A stretch of DNA of 64,000 bases from an uncultured Bacteroidales bacterium (GTDB lineage: Bacteria; Bacteroidota; Bacteroidia; Bacteroidales; UBA932), in assembly GCA_934695325.1 (NCBI GenBank), contig CAKUVD010000011.1, positions 43,300 through 107,299 of the forward strand, read 5' to 3'. The translations under genes and the position numbers were made by a program. Of the stretch, positions 11,023 through 19,840 are shown one piece after another. The notes beneath the pieces were generated by a model. It saw nothing but the letters and a program-made list of their open reading frames with translations, made no database searches and was not told the DNA's origin. The stretch's first letter is position 1. Each line of letters opens with the position of its first letter.

Positions 11023-11528
11023 ATATCTATTGGTTCATTTCCAGACTCATAGGCAAGGACACATTTCCTGTATAATTCCCGGACACGACGCATCTGCCTG
11101 TCACAATACTCTCTCACAATGTCTATGCTCTGCCTGTCATCCAATCCGTCGATGCTCTCCGCGAAACCTTCAGACGAAGCTATCTGCTCTCTTATGACTG
11201 ACGATATGTCCATTTCCCTGCAGCGCCAAGAATTCAATTCCAAGTCACAGACCTCCTTCAGCAGTGACTCCATTCCCTCGACATAGCCTTCAGCACACAG
11301 CTGAGCCGCATTCTCCGTCCTATGTACAGTAACTGACCACCCAACAATCACCGCCGCGGCAATCCCGGACAGAATGAATGTCAATGCCTTTGTATGCTTC
11401 AGCCACACCGACGCTCTCCCGTGAAGCCTGTCCAGGAACTCGGCCTCGGTAGTCGCCGGAACGTCTTCCATCTCATCAGCCAAATATCCGAACTTATGGA
11501 AATATCTCTCTATGCCATTCATAATCAA
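11019..11528 (-). CDS. Small membrane protein, probable anti-sigma factor partner
   Basis: A 169-residue protein with one transmembrane helix near residues 48-68 (ALTFILSGIAAAVIVGWSV). About 47 residues lie on the N-terminal side (FHKFGYLADEMEDVPATTEAEF) and about 100 mostly helical residues with several cysteines on the other side. It lies directly between an ECF sigma factor and a GIN-domain protein, with 4-base overlaps on both sides, which is the usual place of a membrane anti-sigma factor. I do not recognise a zinc-binding ZAS motif (HxxxCxxC) or a FecR domain, so the role rests on context alone. The initial MIMNGIERYF offers two start codons. Confidence 0.6.
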   Translation of the reverse strand: MIMNGIERYFHKFGYLADEMEDVPATTEAEFLDRLHGRASVWLKHTKALTFILSGIAAAVIVGWSVTVHRTENAAQLCAEGYVEGMESLLKEVCDLELNSWRCREMDISSVIREQIASSEGFAESIDGLDDRQSIDIVREYCDRQMRRVRELYRKCVLAYESGNEPIDI

Positions 11529-12046
11529 TAATTTTTATAAACCGCAAGAAGTTTTTCGGCAAGTAGCCTCCTGGCACGCAGGAACTGGCTCCTGACACCG
11601 GATTCGGTTATTCCCAGCATTGACGCTATCTCAGGGTAGCCATACTCTTCCATAAGTCTCAACATCAGCACCGTACGATATCCATCAGGCATCTCGGAAA
11701 TCAGTCTCATTACCGTCGGGAACACATTTCCGTCAAGGCGATCCCATATATCATCCTCCTGCGGCAGCTCTTCCGGGACATCTTTTTCTCCAAGTGCATC
11801 TTCTATCTCCACGAAACGCCTTTGCCCTCGCAGCCAGTCCACGGACAGACGCACGGCCGTAGTCCGCAGCCAGCTCCACTCAGATCCAGAAAGCACAGAG
11901 ACATTGCCAGTCAAGTATCTTATCAGCGTCTCCTGCATTATCTCTTCCGCCTCGTCAGATGACATAGTCATACGCAAGGCCGTGTCATACAGCCTTTTGG
12001 AATACCTGCGGAACAATTCGGCCGCTGTCTTGTCATCCGGTCTCAT
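11525..12046 (-). CDS. RNA polymerase sigma factor, sigma-70 (ECF) family
   Basis: A 173-residue extracytoplasmic-function sigma factor that directs RNA polymerase to a small regulon. Region 2 spans about residues 8-75 (LFRRYSKRLYDTALRMTMSSDEAEEIMQETLIRYL), and region 4 about 112-168, with the helix-turn-helix MEEYGYPEIASMLGITESGVRSQFLRAR split over two helices. An acidic linker (EDALGEKDVPEELPQEDDIW) lies between. It is the first gene of the operon with the membrane protein and GIN protein. The stop overlaps the next start by 4 bases. It is transcribed divergently from the transglutaminase-like lipoprotein, 139 bases apart; that gene could be a target, but no shared promoter motif was shown. 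Confidence 0.93.
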   Translation of the reverse strand: MRPDDKTAAELFRRYSKRLYDTALRMTMSSDEAEEIMQETLIRYLTGNVSVLSGSEWSWLRTTAVRLSVDWLRGQRRFVEIEDALGEKDVPEELPQEDDIWDRLDGNVFPTVMRLISEMPDGYRTVLMLRLMEEYGYPEIASMLGITESGVRSQFLRARRLLAEKLLAVYKNY

Positions 12047-12133
12047 ACTCTATAGACGTGGAGAGATGCGTTTTGTTGCATCAATGTTTATGATATGCAA
12101 TTATACATATTTTCAGGATTATGCCAAAAAGAG

Positions 12134-12141
12134 TATCTTTG
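12134..12141 (+). promoter_or_regulatory. -7 element of the transglutaminase-like gene
   Basis: TATCTTTG fits TAnnTTTG. Transcription would start near 12148, giving a leader of about 38 bases. This supports the start at 12186 over the open frame that reaches back into the sigma factor gene. Confidence 0.6.
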
Positions 12142-12185
12142 TGAAAGACCTAACTAAAGACAGACAACACAAAACATTGACATAT

Positions 12186-14822
12186 ATGAAATTGCGCAGA
12201 ATGGCATTGACATTGGCCGCGACATTGGCGGTCATAGGCTGTGGGAGCGAGGCAAGGCAGGCAGAGGAGGCGGTGGACTTCCTCTATGAATATATGAACC
12301 TTGCGGACAAGGCCGACTACAGCAGGGACTTTTTCAGAGAGAACGCAAAGACAGCGCTGAAGGCAAGGCGGGAGATGCCGTGGGGCGGACAGGTTCCGGA
12401 GCAGCTGTTCAGGCATTTCGTGCTGCCTGTCCGTGTGAACAATGAGAGGCTGGACGAGTTCAGGACAATGTACTACGACACGCTGAAGGCTCGCGTGGCC
12501 GGAATGTCAATGACTGATGCGGCGCTGGAGATAAACCACTGGTGCCACGAAAAAGTGACATACACGCCATCTGACGCCAGGACTTCCTCACCATTGGCTT
12601 CGATGCTGAATGGCGAGGGACGTTGCGGAGAGGAGTCTACATTCACAGTAGCGGCAATGCGGACGGTAGGAATCCCGGCACGTCAGGTCTATACGCCGAG
12701 GTGGGCGCACACGGACGACAATCACGCCTGGGTCGAGGTGTGGACAGACGGCAAGTGGTCATTCCTGGGTGCCTGCGAACCAGAGCCGAAACTGAATATG
12801 GCCTGGTTCAACGAGCCGGCGGCGAGGGCGATGTTGATGCACACCAGAGTATTCGGTGACTACCGCGGCCCGGAGGATGTAATAAAGCGCACAGCCAACT
12901 ACACGGAAATCAATGTCATAGGCAATTATGTGAAGACCCGGCTGAACACTGTGACTGTCAATGACGCTGAAGGCCATCCAGTGGCAGGCGCGAAGGTAGG
13001 GTTCTGCATCTACAACTACGGCGAGATGTTCCCTGCGGTGACGCTGCCCACTGACGGAGACGGAAAAGCATCGCTCCATACTGGCATTGGCGATATGTTC
13101 GTATGGGCCTCTTGCAATGGTAGATACGGGACAGGGCTGCTGACTGGAGATCAGAATGACAGGGCTGAGGCCACAGTGACATTGTCCCATACGGACGGAG
13201 ACACTATGGACATCAGCATTGACATAAACCCTCCGGCTCCGGGAAAGATTCCGGCGGAAGCCGACGAGGAGGCCGTCGCTGAGAACAAGGCGAGGCTCGC
13301 TTATGAGGATTCGGTAAGGCTCGCTTATGTCTCGACTTTCACGACAGAGGCCAATGCAGCTGAAAGGCTCGGCCTTCCGGGGCTTCCCGCAGAGGCTGCA
13401 TCCGAAGCCAGGAAGCAGCTGATCGATGCGAGAGGGAACTGGCGGGAAATACGGGAGTTCCTTGTCAGGGCCAATGATTGCAACCGGCTCCGCAACGGGC
13501 TGGAGATGCTGAAGACGCTGAGCAGGAAGGATTTGCGGGACACACGTTGCAAGGTTCTGCTCGATGCGCTGACATCGTCCGCGAGGCCGAATGCCATAAG
13601 CGGCAGGGATGAGCGCATCTATTTCGATTATGTACTATGTCCTCGCATCTATGGGGAGTTCCTCCAGCCGTACCATCAGGATATATATAAGGCGCTGTCC
13701 ACATATATTCTCTACAGCAACGAGACTCCTCACGAGATAAGTTCTTCCGACGAGGCGGAGAGGCTCGCCGGGGAAATCATACGATGGACAAGAGACAGCA
13801 TAGCAGTAGCCGACAGCCTGAACAGCAGGATGTTACAGGCTACTCCGGCTGGAACGCTCAGTATCCGGATGGCTGACAGAAGATCGAGGGACATTTTCGT
13901 CGTGGCTGCGCTCAGGACGTTCGGCATCCCGGCAAGAATCGACCAGATGACAGGCAAGGCGCAGTATATGACGGATGACGAGTGGATTGACATACAGACA
14001 GAAGGGGCGTCTTCCGGACTGATTTCTCCGAAAGGGACAATGACGATCAGTTATACCCCAGGAAAAGGGACTCTGGACAATCCGGAGTACTACAGGCATT
14101 TTACTTTAAGTCGAATTAAGGACGGACAGGTACGCCTCCTGGATTTCGAAGGAGGAGACGAGACGGAGCTGGGGGCTGATGCTTCGGCAAGGCATTTCAG
14201 GAAGCCGTTCGTCCTGGACGCCGGGGCATACCTTCTCACAAGCGGTTCACGTCTGGCCAGCGGAAAGGTTCTGGTGAAGATGGTCACTTTCAATGTCCTG
14301 CCCGGGAAGAACACGGACGTCACTCTTACTATGCGCCAGGCTGACGAAGAAATCAGCGTCATAGGCTCAATGGATCCGGAAATGCTCTACAGACCATTGG
14401 AGGTCAATGCTGATGTGGCGGATGCTGCTTTGGAGAAGTCTATCCTAAGCACAACAGGGCGCGGATATTTCCTTGTCGCCGTGTTCGGGGCTGGTGACGA
14501 GCCGAGCAACCACGCCATAAGGGACATAAAGGCGATGAGTTCTGAACTCGCAGGATGGAACCGCCCAGTTATGATATTCGGGACTGACTCCGATGGGACA
14601 AAGGCTCTGCAGGAGCGGCTTTCCGACATATCCGGACAGGTTCATTTCGGAATTGACTCAGAATACGCCATAAGGGATATGCTCTGCGACGGGTGCCACA
14701 GCAAAACGAAGACACTTCCAGTCATAGCGATGTGCGACAGCTTCGGTCGCATAGTCTATCTCTCCACAGGTTACAACACCTCCCTCCCCTCCCAGCTCCG
14801 CACTGTCATCGACGGGATATAA
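12186..14822 (+). CDS. Transglutaminase-like lipoprotein with degenerate second TG domain
   Basis: An 878-residue exported lipoprotein (lipobox VIGC, Cys19). A transglutaminase/protease-like core covers about residues 95-205, with the nucleophile Cys147 (GEGRCGEES) and His180 (DDNHAWVEVW); the acidic third residue probably lies in GACEPEP. A beta-rich module follows at about 235-335 (NTVTVNDAEGHPVAGAKVG, like carboxypeptidase regulatory domains). At about 555-605 the pattern returns as RSRDIFVVAALRTFGIPARI then DDEWIDIQTEG, but without Cys or His, so this second copy cannot be catalytic. The last 120 residues (GYFLVAVFGAGDEPSNHAI..., CDGCHSKTKTLPVIAMCD) look thioredoxin-like. Substrate is unknown, possibly peptides or cell wall. 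The start at 12186 gives the signal peptide; an upstream extension to 11904 would overlap the sigma gene. Confidence 0.82.
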   Translation: MKLRRMALTLAATLAVIGCGSEARQAEEAVDFLYEYMNLADKADYSRDFFRENAKTALKARREMPWGGQVPEQLFRHFVLPVRVNNERLDEFRTMYYDTLKARVAGMSMTDAALEINHWCHEKVTYTPSDARTSSPLASMLNGEGRCGEESTFTVAAMRTVGIPARQVYTPRWAHTDDNHAWVEVWTDGKWSFLGACEPEPKLNMAWFNEPAARAMLMHTRVFGDYRGPEDVIKRTANYTEINVIGNYVKTRLNTVTVNDAEGHPVAGAKVGFCIYNYGEMFPAVTLPTDGDGKASLHTGIGDMFVWASCNGRYGTGLLTGDQNDRAEATVTLSHTDGDTMDISIDINPPAPGKIPAEADEEAVAENKARLAYEDSVRLAYVSTFTTEANAAERLGLPGLPAEAASEARKQLIDARGNWREIREFLVRANDCNRLRNGLEMLKTLSRKDLRDTRCKVLLDALTSSARPNAISGRDERIYFDYVLCPRIYGEFLQPYHQDIYKALSTYILYSNETPHEISSSDEAERLAGEIIRWTRDSIAVADSLNSRMLQATPAGTLSIRMADRRSRDIFVVAALRTFGIPARIDQMTGKAQYMTDDEWIDIQTEGASSGLISPKGTMTISYTPGKGTLDNPEYYRHFTLSRIKDGQVRLLDFEGGDETELGADASARHFRKPFVLDAGAYLLTSGSRLASGKVLVKMVTFNVLPGKNTDVTLTMRQADEEISVIGSMDPEMLYRPLEVNADVADAALEKSILSTTGRGYFLVAVFGAGDEPSNHAIRDIKAMSSELAGWNRPVMIFGTDSDGTKALQERLSDISGQVHFGIDSEYAIRDMLCDGCHSKTKTLPVIAMCDSFGRIVYLSTGYNTSLPSQLRTVIDGI

Positions 14823-14865
14823 CAAAATCACCCCTACAGCCACAGGCATACAGGGGTGTATAAAC

Positions 14866-14907
14866 AAAAAAGACCACGCTGTCAAAAATGACTTCGTGGT
14901 CTTTTTT
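14866..14907. terminator. Bidirectional terminator between the transglutaminase gene and dnaK
   Basis: AAAAAAGACCACG (14866-14878) pairs perfectly with CGTGGTCTTTTTT (14895-14907), so both strands carry a hairpin followed by T residues. It serves the plus-strand lipoprotein gene and the minus-strand dnaK. A smaller hairpin with arms CACCCCT and AGGGGTG lies just upstream at about 14829-14858. Confidence 0.9.
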
Positions 14908-14912
14908 AATTA

Positions 14913-16805
14913 TTACTGCTCATCAGGGCCCTGATTGTCCGGGCCATTCTGAGGACCGTTCTGCGGGCCGTAACTACCGCCCTGAGGTCCTTGAGGGCCT
15001 CCCTGGGCACCGCCCATACCTGCCATCGCAGTCTGCCAAGCGTCCTCAAGAGTCTTGGTATATGTCTCGATATCAGCAAGGTTCTGATTCTTGACAGCTT
15101 CCTTCAGGCTTGTAAGAGCTGCATTGATCGCATCCCTCTTGTCAGCAGGAATCTTGTCTCCGTAGTCCTTGAGATTCTTCTCTGACTGGAAGCAGAGAGC
15201 GTCAGCGTTATTTATCTTGTCCACTCTTTCCTTCTCTGCCTTGTCAGCAGCCTCGTTGGCCTTGGCCTCGTCACGCATCCTCTGAATCTCATCCTCGCTA
15301 AGTCCGGATGAAGCCTCGATACGTATGTTCTGCTCCTTGCCGGTAGCCTTGTCCTTTGCGGATACGTTCAGAATACCGTTGGCATCAATATCGAAGGTAA
15401 CCTCAATCTGAGGAATTCCTCTCGGAGCCGGAGCGATTCCGTCAAGATGGAACACACCGATCTGCTTGTTGTCCTTAGCCATCGGACGCTCGCCCTGAAG
15501 AACCTTGATCTCTACGGAAGGCTGATTGTCCACAGCGGTAGAGAACACCTCGGACTTACGGGTAGGGATGGTGGTGTTGGAAGCGATAAGCTTAGTCATC
15601 ACACCGCCGAGAGTCTCGATGCCAAGTGAAAGCGGAGTCACATCCAGAAGGAGGACATCCTTAACGTCACCTGCAAGCACACCGCCCTGGATAGCTGCAC
15701 CTATAGCGACTACCTCATCAGGGTTTACGCTCTTGTTAGGCTCTTTTCCGAAGAACTCCTTGACGATTTCCTGTACCTTAGGGATACGGCTTGAACCGCC
15801 GACGAGAAGTACCTCGTCAATCTGAGAGGCGCTCAAGTGAGCATCCTCAAGTGCCTTGCGGCAAGGGATGATGGTTCTCTGGAAGAGGTCATCACAAAGC
15901 TGCTCGAACTTTGCCCTCGTCAATGTCTTTACGAGATGTTTCGGAACGCCGTCCACAGGCATGATGTAAGGCAGGTTGATTTCAGTCGAAGTCTGGTTGG
16001 AAAGTTCGATCTTGGCTTTCTCCGCAGCATCCTTAAGTCTCTGGAGAGCCATAGGATCTTTTTTCAGGTCAGCACCGCCGTTGTCTGCGGCAAACTCCTG
16101 TGCAAGCCAGTCGATGACCTTCTGGTCGAAGTCGTCGCCACCGAGGTGCGTATCACCATTAGTGGATTTCACTTCGAATACGCCGTCGCCGAGTTCCATA
16201 ATGGAAATATCGAATGTGCCGCCACCGAGGTCGAATACGGCGACCTTCATATTCTTGTTCTTCTTGTCAAGGCCATAAGCAAGCGCCGCTGCCGTAGGCT
16301 CGTTGATGATACGCTTTACGTCAAGTCCTGCGATCTTACCGGCTTCCTTAGTAGCCTGACGCTGAGAGTCAGAGAAGTAGGCAGGCACCGTGATGACAGC
16401 TTCAGTTACAGGCTGCCTCAGATAGTCCTCTGCAGTCTTCTTCATCTTCTGAAGAATCATCGCGGAAATCTCCTGCGGTGAATACTGACGGCCCTCGATA
16501 TCTACACGAGGGGTATTGTTCTCGCCCCTTACTACAGAGTAAGGAACTCTCGCGATTTCTTTGGTTACCTGGTCATAGGTCTCACCCATAAATCTCTTGA
16601 TTGAGAATACGGTGTTCTTAGGATTGGTTATAGCCTGACGCTTAGCCGGGCTGCCGACCTTCCTCTCACCGCCTTCGGTGAATGCCACTACAGATGGAGT
16701 GGTCCTCTGACCTTCGTTGTTGATTATGACTGTAGGCTGGTTTCCTTCCATTACCGCAACGCAGCTGTTGGTTGTACCCAAGTCGATTCCAATGATTTTT
16801 CCCAT
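14913..16805 (-). CDS. dnaK: Chaperone DnaK (Hsp70)
   Basis: The 630-residue Hsp70 chaperone binds exposed hydrophobic peptides in an ATP-controlled cycle with DnaJ and GrpE. The ATPase domain covers about residues 1-380 ([44 protein letters not shown]), the substrate-binding domain about 390-505 ([19 protein letters not shown]), and the helical lid with a Gly/Gln/Pro-rich tail ([17 protein letters not shown]) follows. Unusually for this phylum there is an AGGAG purine box (16815-16819) 9-13 bases before the ATG, which may reflect high expression. No dnaJ or grpE is adjacent. The CATTGAC motif frequent elsewhere is scarce in this conserved gene. Confidence 0.99.
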   Translation of the reverse strand: MGKIIGIDLGTTNSCVAVMEGNQPTVIINNEGQRTTPSVVAFTEGGERKVGSPAKRQAITNPKNTVFSIKRFMGETYDQVTKEIARVPYSVVRGENNTPRVDIEGRQYSPQEISAMILQKMKKTAEDYLRQPVTEAVITVPAYFSDSQRQATKEAGKIAGLDVKRIINEPTAAALAYGLDKKNKNMKVAVFDLGGGTFDISIMELGDGVFEVKSTNGDTHLGGDDFDQKVIDWLAQEFAADNGGADLKKDPMALQRLKDAAEKAKIELSNQTSTEINLPYIMPVDGVPKHLVKTLTRAKFEQLCDDLFQRTIIPCRKALEDAHLSASQIDEVLLVGGSSRIPKVQEIVKEFFGKEPNKSVNPDEVVAIGAAIQGGVLAGDVKDVLLLDVTPLSLGIETLGGVMTKLIASNTTIPTRKSEVFSTAVDNQPSVEIKVLQGERPMAKDNKQIGVFHLDGIAPAPRGIPQIEVTFDIDANGILNVSAKDKATGKEQNIRIEASSGLSEDEIQRMRDEAKANEAADKAEKERVDKINNADALCFQSEKNLKDYGDKIPADKRDAINAALTSLKEAVKNQNLADIETYTKTLEDAWQTAMAGMGGAQGGPQGPQGGSYGPQNGPQNGPDNQGPDEQ

Positions 16806-16969
16806 AATATCTATCTCCTATTTTTTTATTATCAATATACTGTTTCCGGAAGCATCTTGCGATCTATTCCGTGCCGTCAGGTTTCCCGCCCGACGGCGCA
16901 AGGAAAATATCCAATGCCGTGCCAATTGCGGAAGACGAATTATTTTCTGACAAATTGTCATATTTTATC

Positions 16970-16977
16970 TATCTTTG
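16970..16977 (+). promoter_or_regulatory. -7 element of the RluA-type synthase gene
   Basis: TATCTTTG fits TAnnTTTG and lies 40 bases before the ATG at 17018. The remaining part of the 212-base gap to dnaK shows no other clear element. Confidence 0.55.
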
Positions 16978-17017
16978 AGGCAGGAAACTTACAAACTGAC
17001 ATACACGAAAAAAGCGA

Positions 17018-17734
17018 ATGGCATACAGAACTCTATCGGAACAGGAATACAATGACCTGAAGAACAGAATACTATACGAAGACAATCATATTCTGGTAGT
17101 AAACAAGAAAGTCGGAGATATCGTCCAGGGAGACAAGACGGGAGACGAGACTCTCGGAGACAAATACAAAGCTTTCATCGCAGCGAGGGACAGCAAGCCA
17201 GGAAATGTCTTCCTGGGCATACCGCATCGACTTGACCGCCCGGTATGCGGAATCACGGTACTGGCCAAGACATCCAAGGCCCTGGAGCGCCTCAGCGCAA
17301 TGTTCAGGGACGGCGAGGTGCACAAGACCTACTGGGCTCTCGTATGCGGCCGTCCCGAACCTGAAGAAGCAGACCTCGAGGACTGGCTGACACGGAATGA
17401 GAAGACGAACAAGACTTTCATCTGCAAAGGCATCCACAGACCGAAAGAGGCGAAGCTCGCCAGGCTTCACTATAAGCTTATCGGGTGCACCGACAGGTAC
17501 TTCCTCCTGGAAATCCTGCTCTATACAGGCAGGCACCATCAGATACGCTGCCAGCTCGCCGGGATAGGATGCTGTATAAAAGGGGATCTCAAATATGGAG
17601 CCTCGCGTTCAAACAAAGACGGAGGCATATCATTGATGGCAAGACACATAAGCTTCATACACCCTGTCAGCAAGATTCCGCTCGAAATCACCGCTCCTGT
17701 CCCTTCTGACTGGAAAGGGGTCTCCGCTTCATAA
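17018..17734 (+). CDS. RluA family pseudouridine synthase
   Basis: A 238-residue enzyme that isomerises uridine to pseudouridine in rRNA or tRNA. The catalytic aspartate is Asp73 in the family motif HRLDRPVCG (motif II), followed by AKTSKALERLSAMF; motif III is LLYTGRHHQIRCQLA, and the tail LMARHISFIHPVSK is also typical. There is no S4 RNA-binding domain, so it belongs to the short RluA-type forms. The last 47 bases overlap the 3' end of the convergent AraC-type gene. The RNA target cannot be predicted. Confidence 0.93.
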   Translation: MAYRTLSEQEYNDLKNRILYEDNHILVVNKKVGDIVQGDKTGDETLGDKYKAFIAARDSKPGNVFLGIPHRLDRPVCGITVLAKTSKALERLSAMFRDGEVHKTYWALVCGRPEPEEADLEDWLTRNEKTNKTFICKGIHRPKEAKLARLHYKLIGCTDRYFLLEILLYTGRHHQIRCQLAGIGCCIKGDLKYGASRSNKDGGISLMARHISFIHPVSKIPLEITAPVPSDWKGVSAS

Positions 17735-18731
17735 CGATATCCTTATATTCCTTGCACCACATCCCTGGAGTCATTCCATAGAAAAGCTTGAATGCGGCTA
17801 TGAATGTCACCTGGCTATGGAATCCCGCCATATCAGCCAGATCCTTCACTTTCAGTTCCATATCCGACGCATACAGGTCTCTGGCATAGTTCACCCGATA
17901 CTTGTTCACAAGCTGGCTGAAATTCATTCCGGTGCTCACATTTATCAGACGGGACACATAGGTCTTGTTGGATGCCAGCGCACGCACAAGGTCATCCATT
18001 GAGTATAGAGGATTCAGGAACGGCTTGTCAGCGTCGAAATGAGCGCAGAGCCTGTCATACATTTCCCTATAGTCCTGACACTGCGACTCGTCAGGCATAA
18101 ATGTGCTTTCCGGAGAGTTAGCGATTATTTCCGCCGGACTCAGATTCACGGACGCCGAGACGGCGCTCCTGAAATATGCCATCACATAGAACAGCGCCGA
18201 CATTCCGAACAAGAAAGCCCTGTGCCACGGCAATTCCGTGGAAGAATAAGAGCCGCACAGCGCTGCCATTACACATACCAGCAGAAAGAACGACAGGTAG
18301 CAATACTTGACCAGGCCGCGCATCACTTCCCTGCCGGACATCTTCATCGAGAGGAATGCGGCATCGTGCTTCATCCTCACGGCGCATATAGACATACGCA
18401 CAGAAAAAGGAATGGTGGCAACCCCGAAATACGCCACCGGAGAATAACTGAGCATCTCGGCAGAGCAGGCTGCAAGGACGGCCAGCACCTGAGACAGCAG
18501 AAGTGTCAGGCAGGCAAATGCCACGGAAAGCCTCCAATCATCGTATGTGTCAGCCTTCATCAGGACAATGGCTGCGGAGACGCATAGATTTCGTATCCAT
18601 ATCACTGTTCCGCACCCTCCGGTTGCCAGGCAGAACACGAGAGGTGTCAGGAACAGGTTCAGGGCGGATGCCGCAAGAATGATCATATCGGGCACGCGCA
18701 GGTTCTTTTCGGTATCAGCAATGGTCAGCAT
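17688..18731 (-). CDS. Membrane-bound AraC family transcriptional regulator
   Basis: A 347-residue protein with about six transmembrane helices in residues 1-220 (for example MIILAASALNLFLTPLVF, LLSQVLAVLAACSAEML, SFFLLVCVMAALCGSY) and a C-terminal AraC-type DNA-binding domain at about 245-335. The latter has two helix-turn-helix units: SMDDLVRALASNKTYVSRLI and LKVKDLADMAGFHSQVTF, the second followed by FKLFYGMTPGMW. The membrane part presumably senses a signal and the tethered domain regulates nearby DNA. The start MLTIADTEKN at 18731 is chosen over an upstream frame because the extra residues are basic and lie across the promoter. Its TACTTTTG -7 box is at 18788-18795. The target genes are unknown. 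Confidence 0.85.
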   Translation of the reverse strand: MLTIADTEKNLRVPDMIILAASALNLFLTPLVFCLATGGCGTVIWIRNLCVSAAIVLMKADTYDDWRLSVAFACLTLLLSQVLAVLAACSAEMLSYSPVAYFGVATIPFSVRMSICAVRMKHDAAFLSMKMSGREVMRGLVKYCYLSFFLLVCVMAALCGSYSSTELPWHRAFLFGMSALFYVMAYFRSAVSASVNLSPAEIIANSPESTFMPDESQCQDYREMYDRLCAHFDADKPFLNPLYSMDDLVRALASNKTYVSRLINVSTGMNFSQLVNKYRVNYARDLYASDMELKVKDLADMAGFHSQVTFIAAFKLFYGMTPGMWCKEYKDIVMKRRPLSSQKGQER

Positions 18732-18787
18732 AGTGTTTATACGGTTCAGTGGTAAGTTATGCCCGTCCTCAGTGAAACGGTCTCTCG

Positions 18788-18795
18788 CAAAAGTA
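18788..18795 (-). promoter_or_regulatory. -7 element of the AraC-type regulator
   Basis: Minus-strand TACTTTTG fits TAnnTTTG, 57 bases before the ATG at 18731. It directly abuts the terminator of the upstream YitT operon. Confidence 0.6.
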
Positions 18796-18834
18796 TATAA
18801 AAAAGGCTGCCTCCGGAAGTCCACCGAGGCAGCC
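18796..18834 (-). terminator. Terminator of the SPOR-leuS-YitT operon
   Basis: GGCTGCCTC (18805-18813) and GAGGCAGCC (18826-18834) form a perfect 9-bp stem; on the minus strand it is followed by TTTTTTATATAC. It closes the five-gene operon that begins at 25445. Confidence 0.9.
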
Positions 18835-18861
18835 AGATATATATTTTGACGAATTTTAAAT

Positions 18862-19827
18862 TTAAAATTTGTCCGCTTTCTGTACGTTTGAGGTACTTTC
18901 CTGCTTGATGACACCGCTCTTTATCGCGTCAAATCCCTTGCCGTAAACTCCAGTAACCGATGAAACAGAGAGGAAAGCGTCCTTGTCTATGGTCCTTATG
19001 TACTTAAGAAGGAAATTCAGGTCGGCCTTGCGTGTCACCACGACAAGAGCCCTGCTCTCCTTCTTCGTGTACCACCCCACGGCCGGTATGACCGTGACTC
19101 CCCTATGCAGATAGTTGGTGATAGCGTCCGCAATCTCCTCATATTCCTTAGACAAGATGAACAGCTGGACGGATTGTCTTGAGCCGGCGAGATACAGATC
19201 TATCACATAGCCGTTTATCGTCACCAGCAGTAAACCATAGACGACAGTGGTTACCTTCTCAGCAAACGGAACGAGCTCTCCGGAGGCAGTATACGACGGA
19301 ACGAGAAGCGATGACAGTATGATGACGACGTCCATTGACAGTATCATCCTGCCTGGGGATATATTACGGTATTTGCTGACTATCAAGGCTATGATGTCTG
19401 TCCCGCCGGTACTGCCGCCCTGTGAGATGGATATTCCTATACCTAGCCCGACCATAATGCCGCCCATTATGGTGCACATAAGCTTGCCGTTCTGAATCGC
19501 GAGAGTATCTATGATTTCCTGCGGTACCAGTCCCTGCATATTCAGTCCGATGGACACCAGCACTATGGCATATATCGTCTTTCCTCCGAAACTGGTGCCG
19601 AGAATAATGAACGCGGTCACCAGCAGAATAGCATTTATGACGAAATACGTATATCCCATCTTGATGCCGACGGCATACTGGATTATGGAACTGATACCGG
19701 TCACGCCGTTGCCGACGAGGTTGTTCGGAGTGAGGAACACCACCCAGCCGAGGACATATATGATGATGCCCACGGTAAGGATGGAATACTCCTTCAGAAA
19801 AGTCCAGACAGATTTGTTTCCAATCAT
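18862..19827 (-). CDS. YitT family membrane protein (first of two paralogues)
   Basis: A 321-residue inner-membrane protein of the YitT family: five or six helices (about residues 15-200) with the family motif FLTPNNLVGNGVTGIS and the glycine-rich ISQGGSTGGTDIIA, then a cytoplasmic DUF2179 domain at about 235-310 (LHRGVTVIPAVGWYTKKESRALVVVTRK). The transported substrate is not established. ATG at 19827 is chosen because it leaves 13 bases to the previous gene and starts directly before the first helix; an in-frame ATG at 19869 would overlap that gene by 29 bases. It is the last gene of the operon and clearly a tandem paralogue of its upstream neighbour. Confidence 0.88.
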   Translation of the reverse strand: MIGNKSVWTFLKEYSILTVGIIIYVLGWVVFLTPNNLVGNGVTGISSIIQYAVGIKMGYTYFVINAILLVTAFIILGTSFGGKTIYAIVLVSIGLNMQGLVPQEIIDTLAIQNGKLMCTIMGGIMVGLGIGISISQGGSTGGTDIIALIVSKYRNISPGRMILSMDVVIILSSLLVPSYTASGELVPFAEKVTTVVYGLLLVTINGYVIDLYLAGSRQSVQLFILSKEYEEIADAITNYLHRGVTVIPAVGWYTKKESRALVVVTRKADLNFLLKYIRTIDKDAFLSVSSVTGVYGKGFDAIKSGVIKQESTSNVQKADKF

Positions 19828-19840
19828 TTCCAGATGATTT

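Noticed and set aside
11904..12185. In-frame upstream extension of the transglutaminase gene
   Set aside because: It would overlap the sigma factor gene and the -7 box, and would bury the lipoprotein signal that begins at 12186.
14829..14858. Hairpin CACCCCT/AGGGGTG as main terminator
   Set aside because: It lacks a T run; the next hairpin at 14866-14907 fits much better.
15837..16481. Long open frame antisense to dnaK (214 codons)
   Set aside because: It lies entirely inside the highly conserved dnaK gene, has no domain or signal of its own, and arises from the biased codon use of that gene.
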